DNA of 8,968 nt. It comes from Campylobacterales bacterium. Lineage in GTDB: Bacteria; Campylobacterota; Campylobacteria; Campylobacterales; Arcobacteraceae. Position numbers and translations under genes: made by a program. Below the pieces are notes generated by a model that saw only the letters and a list, made by a program, of their open reading frames with translations, had not been told where the DNA came from and ran no database searches. This document shows, piece after piece, positions 1 through 6,641 of this stretch. The stretch spans positions 1-8,968 of the forward strand of contig JAIELU010000011.1 of assembly GCA_019752775.1 (NCBI GenBank), in the 5' to 3' direction. How positions within the stretch are numbered: position 1 is the stretch's first letter; each line of letters opens with the position of its first letter.

Positions 1-905
1 TTTAAAATTGATTCTTTTTTATATGGAACTTTTGCACTTGGAGTAACTTTTGATGTACTTTCCAAATGTACATCTTGATCATCAAAAAATATATCAGCAC
101 CAAAAGCTTTTACAACTTCATATTTATCAACTCCACCTAAGAAAAAAGCTTCATCAAGCCGTACATTCCAGCCAGAAAGAGTTCTAATTACTCTTTCATG
201 AGCAGGTGAATTTCTAGCAGTTATTAAAGCTGTTCTAATTGGAGTTTGCTCTTGTGGATATTTTTCTTGAATATTTGAAATAAGTTTTAGAAGTTGTGCA
301 AAAGGTCCACTTTTCATGGCATTTAATGCGTTTTGTTTTTCATATTTTAAAAATGCTTCCAAACCTTGAGTTTTATAAATGATTTCTGATTCTTCTGAGA
401 ATAGTACAGCATCACCATCAAAAGCAATTCTAACTTGATTTGAATTTTCATCATCATTTTCATCATAAGGTAAAATTCTAGCAGCAGCAATTCCCTCATT
501 TATAGCATTTTGAACATCTTGCTCATTTGCTGATAAAAATAAATCAACTTTAAAAGGTTTTAAATACTTAGATATTTCATTTCCTCCACTCCAAGCAGAT
601 CTTTGAATATCAAGTTTATATTTTTCTATTGATTTTGTAATTCGTAGACTCGTGGCAGAATTGTTCCTTGACATAATTATTACTTCAACTTGTTTATCAT
701 TAGGAAAATCATCATTAATTCGTAAAAGATTTTTCACAAGTCTAAAACCTGTTCCCTTTTTTGGTAATAAATCTTCATTCTCTATTTGATATTTATAATA
801 TTCGTCAAGACCTTTTTCTTCAAAAATTTTATTTTCATCTTCAAGATTAAATAATGCTCTTGAAGAAATTGCAATTACTAGTTTTTTGTTTAAATCGTAT
901 CCCAA
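1..905 (-). CDS. Cytosolic 5'-nucleotidase, cN-I (NT5C1) family, C-terminus cut by window edge
   Basis: Reading the minus strand from 905 gives an open frame of 301 codons running off base 1, so the C-terminus is missing. The protein resembles the cytosolic 5'-nucleotidase I family (HAD superfamily), which dephosphorylates nucleoside monophosphates in the cytoplasm. Supporting motifs are AFDGDAVLFSEESE (about residues 161-174, with the DxD pair D163/D165 as likely catalytic aspartates), LDEAFFLGG (250-258) and ADIFFDDQDVH (270-280); all match what I remember of human cN-IA. The start is TTG at 905-903: an in-frame TAA lies at 914-912 and an AAGGT ribosome site at 918-914 is 8 bases upstream. 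The only other codon after the stop that could start is ATT at 908-906. It is divergent from the sixA-like gene. Family assignment is fairly sure; the exact substrate is not known. Confidence 0.85.
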   Translation of the reverse strand, partial: MGYDLNKKLVIAISSRALFNLEDENKIFEEKGLDEYYKYQIENEDLLPKKGTGFRLVKNLLRINDDFPNDKQVEVIIMSRNNSATSLRITKSIEKYKLDIQRSAWSGGNEISKYLKPFKVDLFLSANEQDVQNAINEGIAAARILPYDENDDENSNQVRIAFDGDAVLFSEESEIIYKTQGLEAFLKYEKQNALNAMKSGPFAQLLKLISNIQEKYPQEQTPIRTALITARNSPAHERVIRTLSGWNVRLDEAFFLGGVDKYEVVKAFGADIFFDDQDVHLESTSKVTPSAKVPYKKESIL

Positions 906-1040
906 AATTTTTTACCTTATATTTTTTTAATAAATAATATTACTCATATATTCACAAAATAACTAAATTTATATAAATTTTATATAAAGAAAAGTAAAAA
1001 TAACTTAAAATAACTTATTATTTATAAATTTAGAGGAAAA
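906..1040. promoter_or_regulatory. Divergent AT-rich spacer with candidate promoters and short repeats
   Basis: This spacer must carry the promoters for both the 5'-nucleotidase gene (leftward) and the sixA-like gene (rightward). A leftward -10 candidate is TATTAT at 939-934. Rightward candidates are TATAAA at 983-988 or 1023-1028, the latter very close to the start codon. No convincing -35 boxes are visible. The palindrome TTTATATAAA occurs twice (968-977 and 979-988), and AAAATAACTTA occurs at 997-1007 and 1007-1017, with a near copy at 956-965. Promoter assignments are weak because the region is almost all A and T. Confidence 0.4.
914..918 (-). promoter_or_regulatory. Ribosome binding site deciding the TTG start of the 5'-nucleotidase gene
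   Basis: AAGGT on the minus strand ends 8 bases before TTG at 905. The in-frame TAA overlapping it (914-912) rules out any longer reading frame. Confidence 0.6.
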
Positions 1041-1523
1041 ATGAAAAAGCTTTATATTGTTAGACATGCACAAAAAGAAAATGAACTATTAGAACAAGAT
1101 GATTACGATAGGGAATTAAGTCCTGAGGGAATTCAACAGGCACAAAATATGGCAAAAAATTTTGCATTAAAAAATTTACCCATTGATTTAATAGTTGCAA
1201 GTCCAGCAGCAAGAACAAAAAAAACTGCTGATATATTTGCAGAAGCATTAAAATATAACAAAACAATTATGTTAAATGAAGTTTTATATATGGCTTTTGT
1301 TAATGAGTTATTAGAAACCATAAGTTATACTTTTGATACTGTTGATTCAGTACTTTTAGTAGGACATAATCCATCATTAACAGCACTTGCAATTACACTT
1401 GTGGGATTTAAGGAAAAATTTCAAATGGGTGCAATTATGGAAATAGAGTTTGATTGTAATTCATGGATTGATATTTGTAAAGAGAATGCAAAATTAGTTT
1501 GCTATGATTATCCAAATAAATAA
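1041..1523 (+). CDS. sixA: SixA-like histidine phosphatase
   Basis: This 160-residue protein belongs to the histidine phosphatase (phosphoglycerate mutase-like) superfamily, single-domain SixA branch; E. coli SixA has a very similar length. The N-terminal LYIVRHA (residues 4-10) holds the catalytic Arg8-His9. SPAARTKKTA (54-63) supplies the second conserved arginine (R58), and LLVGHNPSL (105-113) carries the second histidine (H109). In E. coli SixA removes phosphate from phosphohistidine on phosphotransfer proteins; whether that holds here is inference, and a different phosphoester substrate is possible. AGAGG at 1032-1036 serves as ribosome site just before ATG at 1041. It is the only plus-strand gene in the window, and its stop codon lies inside a palindrome shared with the convergent neighbour. 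No signal peptide, so cytoplasmic. Confidence 0.85.
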   Translation: MKKLYIVRHAQKENELLEQDDYDRELSPEGIQQAQNMAKNFALKNLPIDLIVASPAARTKKTADIFAEALKYNKTIMLNEVLYMAFVNELLETISYTFDTVDSVLLVGHNPSLTALAITLVGFKEKFQMGAIMEIEFDCNSWIDICKENAKLVCYDYPNK

Positions 1524-1548
1524 TAAAGTTTTTAAACTTTATTATTTA
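1517..1548. terminator. Bidirectional AT-rich palindrome between convergent genes
   Basis: Bases 1517-1531 are the exact reverse complement of 1534-1548, giving a 15-bp perfect stem (one G-C pair) around a nominal 2-base loop. It contains the stop codons of both convergent genes (1521-1523 on plus, 1548-1546 on minus). On the plus strand a T-rich run follows (1556-1560). The stem is weak in GC but long; the most natural reading is a terminator serving both the sixA-like gene and the end of the rpmH-mnmE operon. Confidence 0.65.
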
Positions 1549-1968
1549 ATCTAAATTTTTATTTAAAAGTACTACTGAAGCTAATTGAGTTAATTCTTTT
1601 ATATTTTCTGATGTTATTTGAGGATTGTCTCCAATTATAGAACTAAAAATATCCGTAAAGTTTTCTCTTGCCCAAGTTCTTAATTCAACTACTGTCATAA
1701 ATTTCTTTGTAGAAATCACTTTCCCTTTTTTATTAGTAATTGTAACTTTTGCACTATCACTATTTTCAAAATTTCCTTTAATTCCATCATTATTAGAAAT
1801 TTGATATGTAACAGCTGCATCATAAATTTTTCCAGTTACAATCGAACCATTATCAACTACTTTTCGAGGGAATCCTGTTGCTTTAAAAAAGCCATCCCAT
1901 TGATCTGCTAATAAATTTGTAATACCAAAACTTATAACTATTAAAATTAATACAAAATATTTTTTCAT
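1546..1968 (-). CDS. Small exported protein of unknown function
   Basis: I do not recognise this 140-residue protein. It starts with a textbook Sec signal peptide: MKK, then a hydrophobic stretch to about residue 20, with a likely cleavage after NLLA (residue 21). The mature part is polar, probably periplasmic, rich in Lys, Asp, Asn, Thr and Ile. Residues about 25-85 look beta-rich and 90-140 look helical (for example VVELRTWARENF). It has no cysteine pair or lipobox, so it is not an obvious lipoprotein. Two ATGs are available: ATG at 1974 touches the ribosome site directly, while ATG at 1968 lies 6 bases after AGAAGGA (1981-1975), so I chose 1968. It begins 16 bases after the mnmE stop and is probably the last gene of that operon. 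Confidence 0.75.
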   Translation of the reverse strand: MKKYFVLILIVISFGITNLLADQWDGFFKATGFPRKVVDNGSIVTGKIYDAAVTYQISNNDGIKGNFENSDSAKVTITNKKGKVISTKKFMTVVELRTWARENFTDIFSSIIGDNPQITSENIKELTQLASVVLLNKNLD

Positions 1969-1974
1969 TATCAT

Positions 1975-1981
1975 TCCTTCT
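1975..1981 (-). promoter_or_regulatory. Ribosome binding site AGAAGGA that decides the start of the small exported protein
   Basis: AGAAGGA on the minus strand abuts ATG 1974 with zero spacing and leaves 6 bases to ATG 1968. Normal spacing favours the second ATG. Confidence 0.6.
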
Positions 1982-1984
1982 AAA

Positions 1985-3325
1985 TTATTTACCTAAACAA
2001 AATTCACCAAACATTACATCTAACATTTGATCATTTTCATAAGGTCTAGTAATTGATGAAATTTGCTCCAATGCTTCTGTTATATAATGGGCAAAAAATT
2101 CCAATTCTCCAGTTTCAAGTGGATTTTTAGATAAATTTATACTATAAAGCGTATTTTCAACAGATAGTATTTGTCTTTTAGAAATCAATGTCATTTCATC
2201 ACTATGTGTATTAGAATCTAAAATTATCTCGATTTTTTTTACTAATGGATTTATATCATCTTTTGTTGATAATTCAATAAAATTATCTATTTTTGTTTTA
2301 TCAAATTTATTTTGTAAATCTGATTTATTTAAAACTTTTATAATCTCTTTATGTGAATTTTCTTCTATTAATTCGATTATTTTCTTATCTTCTTCATCAC
2401 AAACTTTTCCATTATCAAATAATGCAATCACAATATCAGCTTCATCTATAGCTTGAATAGATTTTTCAATCCCAATTTTTTCTATAATATCACTTGCATC
2501 TCTAATTCCAGCTGTATCAACTATTTTTATAATATGTGTTCCAATTTTCACAGACTCTTCAATAGTATCTCTTGTAGTTCCTGCAATATCTGAAATTATT
2601 GCTCTATCATAATTAAGAAGTTTATTTAAAAGTGAAGATTTCCCAACATTTGGTTTTCCAATAATTGCAACTTTAAAACCTTCAATCATTCCTTCTCGTC
2701 TTTTACTTGCATCCAATGTATTTGAAAGTTTAACAACTATTTTTTCCATTTTATTTTTGATTTGAACAAAAATATCACTTGGTAAATCATCTTCAGCATA
2801 ATCAATAGAAACTTCTGTGTAAGCCAACATAAAAAGTAAATCTTCTCTAATTTGATTTACAAAACTAGTTAATTCACCTTTTAATTGTCTAGCTAATAAT
2901 TTTACTGCATCTTCACTTCTTGCCTCGATAATTTTCGAAATTGCCTCTGCTTTAGTTAAATCCATTTTATTATTAAAAAAAGCTCGTTTAGAAAACTCAC
3001 CTGGGTTTGCAATTCTAGCACCTCTTTTTAATGCTTCATTTACAAGCATATTAGCAATAGCAACTCCACCATGACATTGAAATTCAATTACATCTTCACC
3101 TGTAAAAGAAAAAGGTGCTTTAAAATATATCACCAAAGCTTCATCTATTACTTCATTATTAATATCATATAAAGAAGAAAGAGTTGCAAGTCTTGGTAAA
3201 AAAATTGTTTTTTTTGAAATTTTAGTAGCAATTTCAAGAGCATTTGCTCCAGAAATTCTAACTATTGAAATAGAACCAATTCCATTGGCCGTTGCAATTG
3301 CAACTATTGTAGCATCATCAAACAA
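1985..3325 (-). CDS. mnmE: tRNA uridine-5-carboxymethylaminomethyl(34) modification GTPase MnmE
   Basis: MnmE (TrmE/ThdF) works with MnmG to modify the wobble uridine of certain tRNAs, using a formyl-folate cofactor and GTP. The 446 residues match the family length (E. coli 454). Domains in order: N-terminal tetrahydrofolate-binding domain (1 to about 115), helical domain, the inserted Ras-like G domain (about 215-372), and the end of the helical domain. G motifs are GKPNVGKS (223-230), GTTRD (249-253), DTAG (270-273) and NKSD (333-336). The C-terminus FCLGK carries the family's conserved CxGK cysteine. The start is TTG at 3325-3323, two bases after the jag stop; there is no ATG nearby in frame, and FDDATIVAIAT aligns with the usual N-terminus. 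The ribosome site is poor (AAGAGA within jag), so coupling to jag translation is likely. Confidence 0.97.
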   Translation of the reverse strand: MFDDATIVAIATANGIGSISIVRISGANALEIATKISKKTIFLPRLATLSSLYDINNEVIDEALVIYFKAPFSFTGEDVIEFQCHGGVAIANMLVNEALKRGARIANPGEFSKRAFFNNKMDLTKAEAISKIIEARSEDAVKLLARQLKGELTSFVNQIREDLLFMLAYTEVSIDYAEDDLPSDIFVQIKNKMEKIVVKLSNTLDASKRREGMIEGFKVAIIGKPNVGKSSLLNKLLNYDRAIISDIAGTTRDTIEESVKIGTHIIKIVDTAGIRDASDIIEKIGIEKSIQAIDEADIVIALFDNGKVCDEEDKKIIELIEENSHKEIIKVLNKSDLQNKFDKTKIDNFIELSTKDDINPLVKKIEIILDSNTHSDEMTLISKRQILSVENTLYSINLSKNPLETGELEFFAHYITEALEQISSITRPYENDQMLDVMFGEFCLGK

Positions 3326-3327
3326 GA

Positions 3328-4206
3328 TTAAATTTCTCTTGCTCTATACTCATTTACAAGTACATATTTATCACCTCTGATATTTGTTTTTACTGCAACA
3401 TATTTATCAGGAAATTCATCTCTTAATTTTTTTAATGCAATATGAACTAAAATACCATCTAAGGGTTTTGTTTTAAAAGTACCTTTTTCTTTTATTATTT
3501 CAATAATTGGTTCAAGATATGTATAAATTGCTTCTTCTTGATTTTTCAAAAATTGTGCAACTTCTAGTCTTAACATTAAACCATATTTTTCATTTATCCA
3601 GTTAAATAAGATATAAGACAATGCTTTATATCTGTATCCTTCTTTCCCTATTAATAATGCAGAATCTTCACCTAAAAACTCTATATATAAAGTTTCTTCA
3701 TCATAAAATTCTACATTAATTTTCTCAAGAGAATAACAAGTATTATCAAATAATAAATGAATACCTTCTTGTACTTCTTTTAAAATCTTTTCTTTATCTT
3801 TTTTAATAATTATTTTTGAAATCTCACCTTGTGATTCTTCATGATAAAATTTATCAAAGATTTTATCTTTTACCCCAACTTTTGGAACACAACATGAAGA
3901 TTCAATCTCATCTTCATGTTGATGCTGAGAAAAGTTTCTTTCTTCTTTTTGATTTGAGTATTCAATTCTTTCTGAAATTTCTTGAATTCTTACATCTTTA
4001 TTTCTAAATGATTTAGTTTCTTGAACATACTTTTTACAATTATCTTTAAAACATACTTCTATAATCGCATTTTTTTTGCCAAAACCAAGAAATCCTTTAC
4101 TTGGTTGTTGGATAACTTCTATTTCTAATTCAGTAATAGAGCAATTAAACTCCGCAGTAGCTAATTCATAAACCTTTTCTAGACAATCCGATTCAAACTT
4201 TTTCAT
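3328..4206 (-). CDS. jag: Jag/KhpB-type RNA-binding protein (Jag_N and KH domains, degenerate R3H)
   Basis: This 292-residue protein has the Jag (KhpB/EloR) layout. Residues 1-52 are a Jag_N domain with the typical QQPSKGFLGFGKK signature (33-45). A polar linker (about 60-140) follows, with a HQHEDE stretch and a CC pair. Then comes a type II KH domain (about 155-220) with the GxxG loop as IGKEG (186-190). The last part (about 225-292) corresponds to R3H, but the Arg-x3-His signature is degenerate: the histidine of ILVHIALKK (252-260) is present while the arginine four residues before it is glycine. KhpB proteins bind RNA and influence cell division and elongation in Gram-positives. The H. 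pylori relative HP1451 is reported to inhibit the VirB11 ATPase HP0525, so the role here is open. ATG 4206 is preceded by AGGA (4217-4214), which overlaps the yidC TAG stop. Cytoplasmic. Confidence 0.88.
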   Translation of the reverse strand: MKKFESDCLEKVYELATAEFNCSITELEIEVIQQPSKGFLGFGKKNAIIEVCFKDNCKKYVQETKSFRNKDVRIQEISERIEYSNQKEERNFSQHQHEDEIESSCCVPKVGVKDKIFDKFYHEESQGEISKIIIKKDKEKILKEVQEGIHLLFDNTCYSLEKINVEFYDEETLYIEFLGEDSALLIGKEGYRYKALSYILFNWINEKYGLMLRLEVAQFLKNQEEAIYTYLEPIIEIIKEKGTFKTKPLDGILVHIALKKLRDEFPDKYVAVKTNIRGDKYVLVNEYRAREI

Positions 4207-4215
4207 ATTAAGTTC

Positions 4216-5826
4216 CTAATTTTTCTCAGCTCTTTTTCTTTCAAATACACTATTAATATAGTATTGTTGACCGATTGTAAATAGATTATTTATAAACCAA
4301 TATAATGTAAGCCCAGCTGGGAACCATAAGAAGAAGAATGTGAAAATAACTGGTAAAAATTGGAATATTTTCTTTTGCATTTCATCTTGCATTGTATTTG
4401 GTGTAATTTTTTGTTGTAAAAACATTGTAGCACCCATTAAAATAGGTAAAACAAAATATGGATCCATTTCAGCTAAGTCATGTACCCAGAACATCCAAGG
4501 AGCACCTTTTAATTCAATAGCATTTAATAAAACTCTATATATTGCAAAGAATACTGGAATTTGTAAAATTAATGGTAAACATCCACCCATTGGGTTTGCA
4601 CCATGTTTTTTATAAAGTTCCATCATATGCATTGATTGTTTTTGTTTGTCATCTTTATATTTAGCTTGAATTTCTTTCATTTTAGGAGCTAAATCTTTTA
4701 GTTTTTGCATCGATACCATTCCTTTGAATGATAACGGGAAAAGAACTAATTTGATTAAAACTGTTAAAATAACAATTGTCCAACCCCAGTTTCCAACATA
4801 ATCTTGAATAAATTGAAGTAATAAGAACATAGGTTTTGCAATAAATGTAAACCAACCATAATCAATTACATCAATTAATTCAGGATTTAAAGCTGATAAA
4901 TCTTTATGATTTTTTGGTCCAATAAAACCTGAAAAAGTAATATCACTTCCAGCATGAATAAATGCTTGAGGATTTTCTTTCCCATTTGGATCTGGCATAA
5001 CAGAAACACTTAATGATTTTTCAAAATTATAAATTACAGTTGTATAGTATCTATCAAAACTAGAAATAAATTTTGCTCCAACAATATCATGATTTTTATC
5101 TAATTTTCCATCTTCAATTGTTTTTAATGCATTATCATTTAATTTTGAAATAAATCCATGAACAGCATACATATCAGCTAAAACATTTGGTCTAAATCCA
5201 TTTGTAATAAAAAACTCTTTATTATTTGTAGTACTAACCTTTAAATCATAATGTCCATCAGGATAAAAAGTTAATTTTTTAGTTAAAACTGTTCCATTTA
5301 AAGTTTGAGTTAAAACTAATTCTTGTGCGGATGTTGTTGCATCAATATTTGCAAAATTTGCAACGACAGAAACTTTAAATGCTTCTGCATTAATATTTAC
5401 ATCTGCAAATCTAACTTCAAGTGGTCTTAATTGGTTTGCTTCAAATAATTTAATTTGATTACCATTTTCGTCTTTATATTTCTCTTCAACTAATGTAACT
5501 TGAGCAATTCTACCTAAAGTATCAATTTCTATAGTGCTTTTAGCTGTTTTAATTGTAGAAACAGTCTGTACATTTCCTATTGACTTTGATGATAAAGTAT
5601 CAGCAGAGTTAAATGCATTAGCTGGACTACCATTAGCATCTGTTATTACTGTTTTTACATCTGGTGCAACATTATTTTGCTTTTGTTCTTGCTTAACAAG
5701 AGCTGCTTTAGCTTCTTGTTGTGGTTTTAAAACCAAAAACTCGTAAGCTATGAAAAATACAAAAACTACCAATGTCATAATTAACATTCGTTTTTGCATA
5801 CCGTTATTTTGATTCATGTTGTTCAT
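4216..5826 (-). CDS. yidC: Membrane protein insertase YidC
   Basis: YidC inserts and folds inner-membrane proteins, alone or with SecYEG. The 536 residues fit the long Gram-negative type. There is an N-terminal membrane anchor (about 14-32), then a low-complexity linker and the periplasmic beta domain (about 90-310). The conserved five-helix insertase core (about 325-528) includes the WGWTIVILTVLIK helix, the cytoplasmic MQKLKDLAPKMKEIQAKYK hairpin (373-391), NPMGGCLPLILQIPVFFAIY (411-430) and a final helix with FPAGLTLYW (502-510). The basic residue of the hydrophilic groove appears to be Lys359, where E. coli has Arg366 (my alignment by eye). The C-terminus is basic (ERKRAEKN). ATG 5826 gives a 23-base overlap with yidD; ATG 5817 and ATG 5799 are alternatives, but related proteins usually begin with a short polar run as here. 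The best ribosome site is GGGAG (5844-5840), 13 bases upstream. Confidence 0.97.
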   Translation of the reverse strand: MNNMNQNNGMQKRMLIMTLVVFVFFIAYEFLVLKPQQEAKAALVKQEQKQNNVAPDVKTVITDANGSPANAFNSADTLSSKSIGNVQTVSTIKTAKSTIEIDTLGRIAQVTLVEEKYKDENGNQIKLFEANQLRPLEVRFADVNINAEAFKVSVVANFANIDATTSAQELVLTQTLNGTVLTKKLTFYPDGHYDLKVSTTNNKEFFITNGFRPNVLADMYAVHGFISKLNDNALKTIEDGKLDKNHDIVGAKFISSFDRYYTTVIYNFEKSLSVSVMPDPNGKENPQAFIHAGSDITFSGFIGPKNHKDLSALNPELIDVIDYGWFTFIAKPMFLLLQFIQDYVGNWGWTIVILTVLIKLVLFPLSFKGMVSMQKLKDLAPKMKEIQAKYKDDKQKQSMHMMELYKKHGANPMGGCLPLILQIPVFFAIYRVLLNAIELKGAPWMFWVHDLAEMDPYFVLPILMGATMFLQQKITPNTMQDEMQKKIFQFLPVIFTFFFLWFPAGLTLYWFINNLFTIGQQYYINSVFERKRAEKN

Positions 5827-6151
5827 TCTTTTTTTTCCACTCCCGATTCTTTACTACTAAATACTTACCATTTTTCAATGGAATATACCAATATTTTATT
5901 TTGATTTTTTCAAAATTGATATTTTGATTTGCGTTTAACTTGATGGTTGGATAATCAAATCCACCTGCAAAAAGTTGATTACATTTTAATATTCGTGTTA
6001 TTGTAAAATAAATCGCCTTAAAAAAAGTATTGTTGTCCAATTGCCACAATGCATATTGAGAACAAGTGGGATAATATCTACATGATCCAAAAGATAAAAT
6101 TGTTAAATATCTCTGATAAAATCTTATCAAATATTTAAGAATCATTTTCAT
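5804..6151 (-). CDS. yidD: Membrane protein insertion efficiency factor YidD
   Basis: YidD is a small membrane-associated protein, encoded between rnpA and yidC in many bacteria, that aids YidC-dependent insertion. The 115 residues show the family core: an amphipathic N-terminus (MILKYLIRFYQRYLTIL), then SCRYYPTCSQYA (23-34) with the conserved cysteines, and RILKCNQLFAGGFDYP (53-68), equivalent to the usual RxxRCxPxxxGGxDP. Residues about 75-115 form a basic C-terminal extension with WYIPLKNGKYLVVKNRE, longer than the E. coli protein. ATG 6151 overlaps the rnpA TGA (6150-6148) in an ATGA arrangement; a second ATG lies at 6145. The end overlaps yidC by 23 bases. Both overlaps suggest translational coupling. 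Confidence 0.93.
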   Translation of the reverse strand: MKMILKYLIRFYQRYLTILSFGSCRYYPTCSQYALWQLDNNTFFKAIYFTITRILKCNQLFAGGFDYPTIKLNANQNINFEKIKIKYWYIPLKNGKYLVVKNREWKKKNEQHESK

Positions 6152-6483
6152 TTTAAAACTTCTAATCTTTTCAAAGCAAAGTCAAAATCTTTTTTTAATT
6201 CTAAAAAGGTTTTATCATGTAAGGTTATTTTAGCAACAAATATATAATTACCAATAAATAATTGTTGTTCATAAGAAGCAAATAAAGCACGCATTCTTCT
6301 TCTTGCTTTATTTCTATTTACCGCATTTCCTACTTTTTTTGAAGTAACAAAAGCAGCTTTTAACGTAGGGCTAGAACTAAAAAAAGCGACAAAGCTGGTG
6401 GTGTGCCATCTTTTGCCGCTTTTATATAGTTTGTTAAAGTCTCTCGAGCTGTTAAGTCGATGTTCTTTATTTAAACAGCTAAT
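6148..6483 (-). CDS. rnpA: Ribonuclease P protein component, apparent ATT start
   Basis: RnpA is the protein subunit of RNase P, which assists the catalytic RNA in removing 5' leaders from pre-tRNAs. Reading from ATT 6483 gives 111 residues, normal for the family. [20 protein letters not shown] (residues 4-23) is the typical N-terminal part, [19 protein letters not shown] (45-63) contains the RNR RNA-binding motif, and YIFVAK (80-85) is the following strand. There is no ATG, GTG or TTG in frame before ATG 6294, which lies after the RNR core and would leave only 48 residues. An in-frame TAA (6486-6484) sits immediately before ATT 6483, and AAAGG (6497-6493) is 9 bases upstream, so ATT is the likely initiator. 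The gene overlaps the end of rpmH by 13 bases and ends in an ATGA overlap with yidD. Identity is sure; the start is inference. Confidence 0.9.
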   Translation of the reverse strand: MSCLNKEHRLNSSRDFNKLYKSGKRWHTTSFVAFFSSSPTLKAAFVTSKKVGNAVNRNKARRRMRALFASYEQQLFIGNYIFVAKITLHDKTFLELKKDFDFALKRLEVLK

Positions 6484-6605
6484 TTATGTCTACCTTTAGC
6501 TCTTCTTCTGTTAATAACTCTTCTACCATTTTTTGTAGCCATTCTTACTCTGAACCCGTGAGTTCTTTTTCTTGGAGTATTGTGCGGTTGATACGTTCTT
6601 TTCAT
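6471..6605 (-). CDS. rpmH: 50S ribosomal protein L34
   Basis: The 44 residues form a complete bacterial L34, a very basic protein of the large subunit. It begins [19 protein letters not shown], continues with [20 protein letters not shown] and ends GRHKLAV. ATG 6605 follows AGAGG (6619-6615) at good spacing. It is the first gene of the rpmH-rnpA-yidD-yidC-jag-mnmE block and has its own promoter in the gap after clpB. Its last codons overlap the start of rnpA. Confidence 0.97.
   Translation of the reverse strand: MKRTYQPHNTPRKRTHGFRVRMATKNGRRVINRRRAKGRHKLAV
6493..6497 (-). promoter_or_regulatory. Ribosome binding site AAAGG for rnpA, inside rpmH
   Basis: AAAGG on the minus strand lies within the rpmH codons for Ala-Lys-Gly, 9 bases before ATT 6483. 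It is the only good ribosome site near the conserved RnpA N-terminus and supports initiation at ATT. Confidence 0.5.
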
Positions 6606-6641
6606 CTTAGATTTCCTCTATATTCACTAAATAAGTTGGGG

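Noticed and set aside
1060..1321. Minus-strand hydrophobic open frames opposite the sixA-like gene
   Set aside because: The hydrophobic look is the complement of A-rich lysine and asparagine codons; the sixA-like gene on the plus strand has clear catalytic motifs.
4340..4615. Plus-strand open frame opposite yidC, with smaller ones at 3816-4007 and 5534-5746
   Set aside because: All lie wholly inside well-supported minus-strand genes, without ribosome sites or recognisable domains.
6148..6483. rnpA as a pseudogene or a frameshifted gene
   Set aside because: The frame is uninterrupted, the conserved N-terminal, RNR and C-terminal parts are all in one frame, and the length is normal. Only the start codon is unusual.
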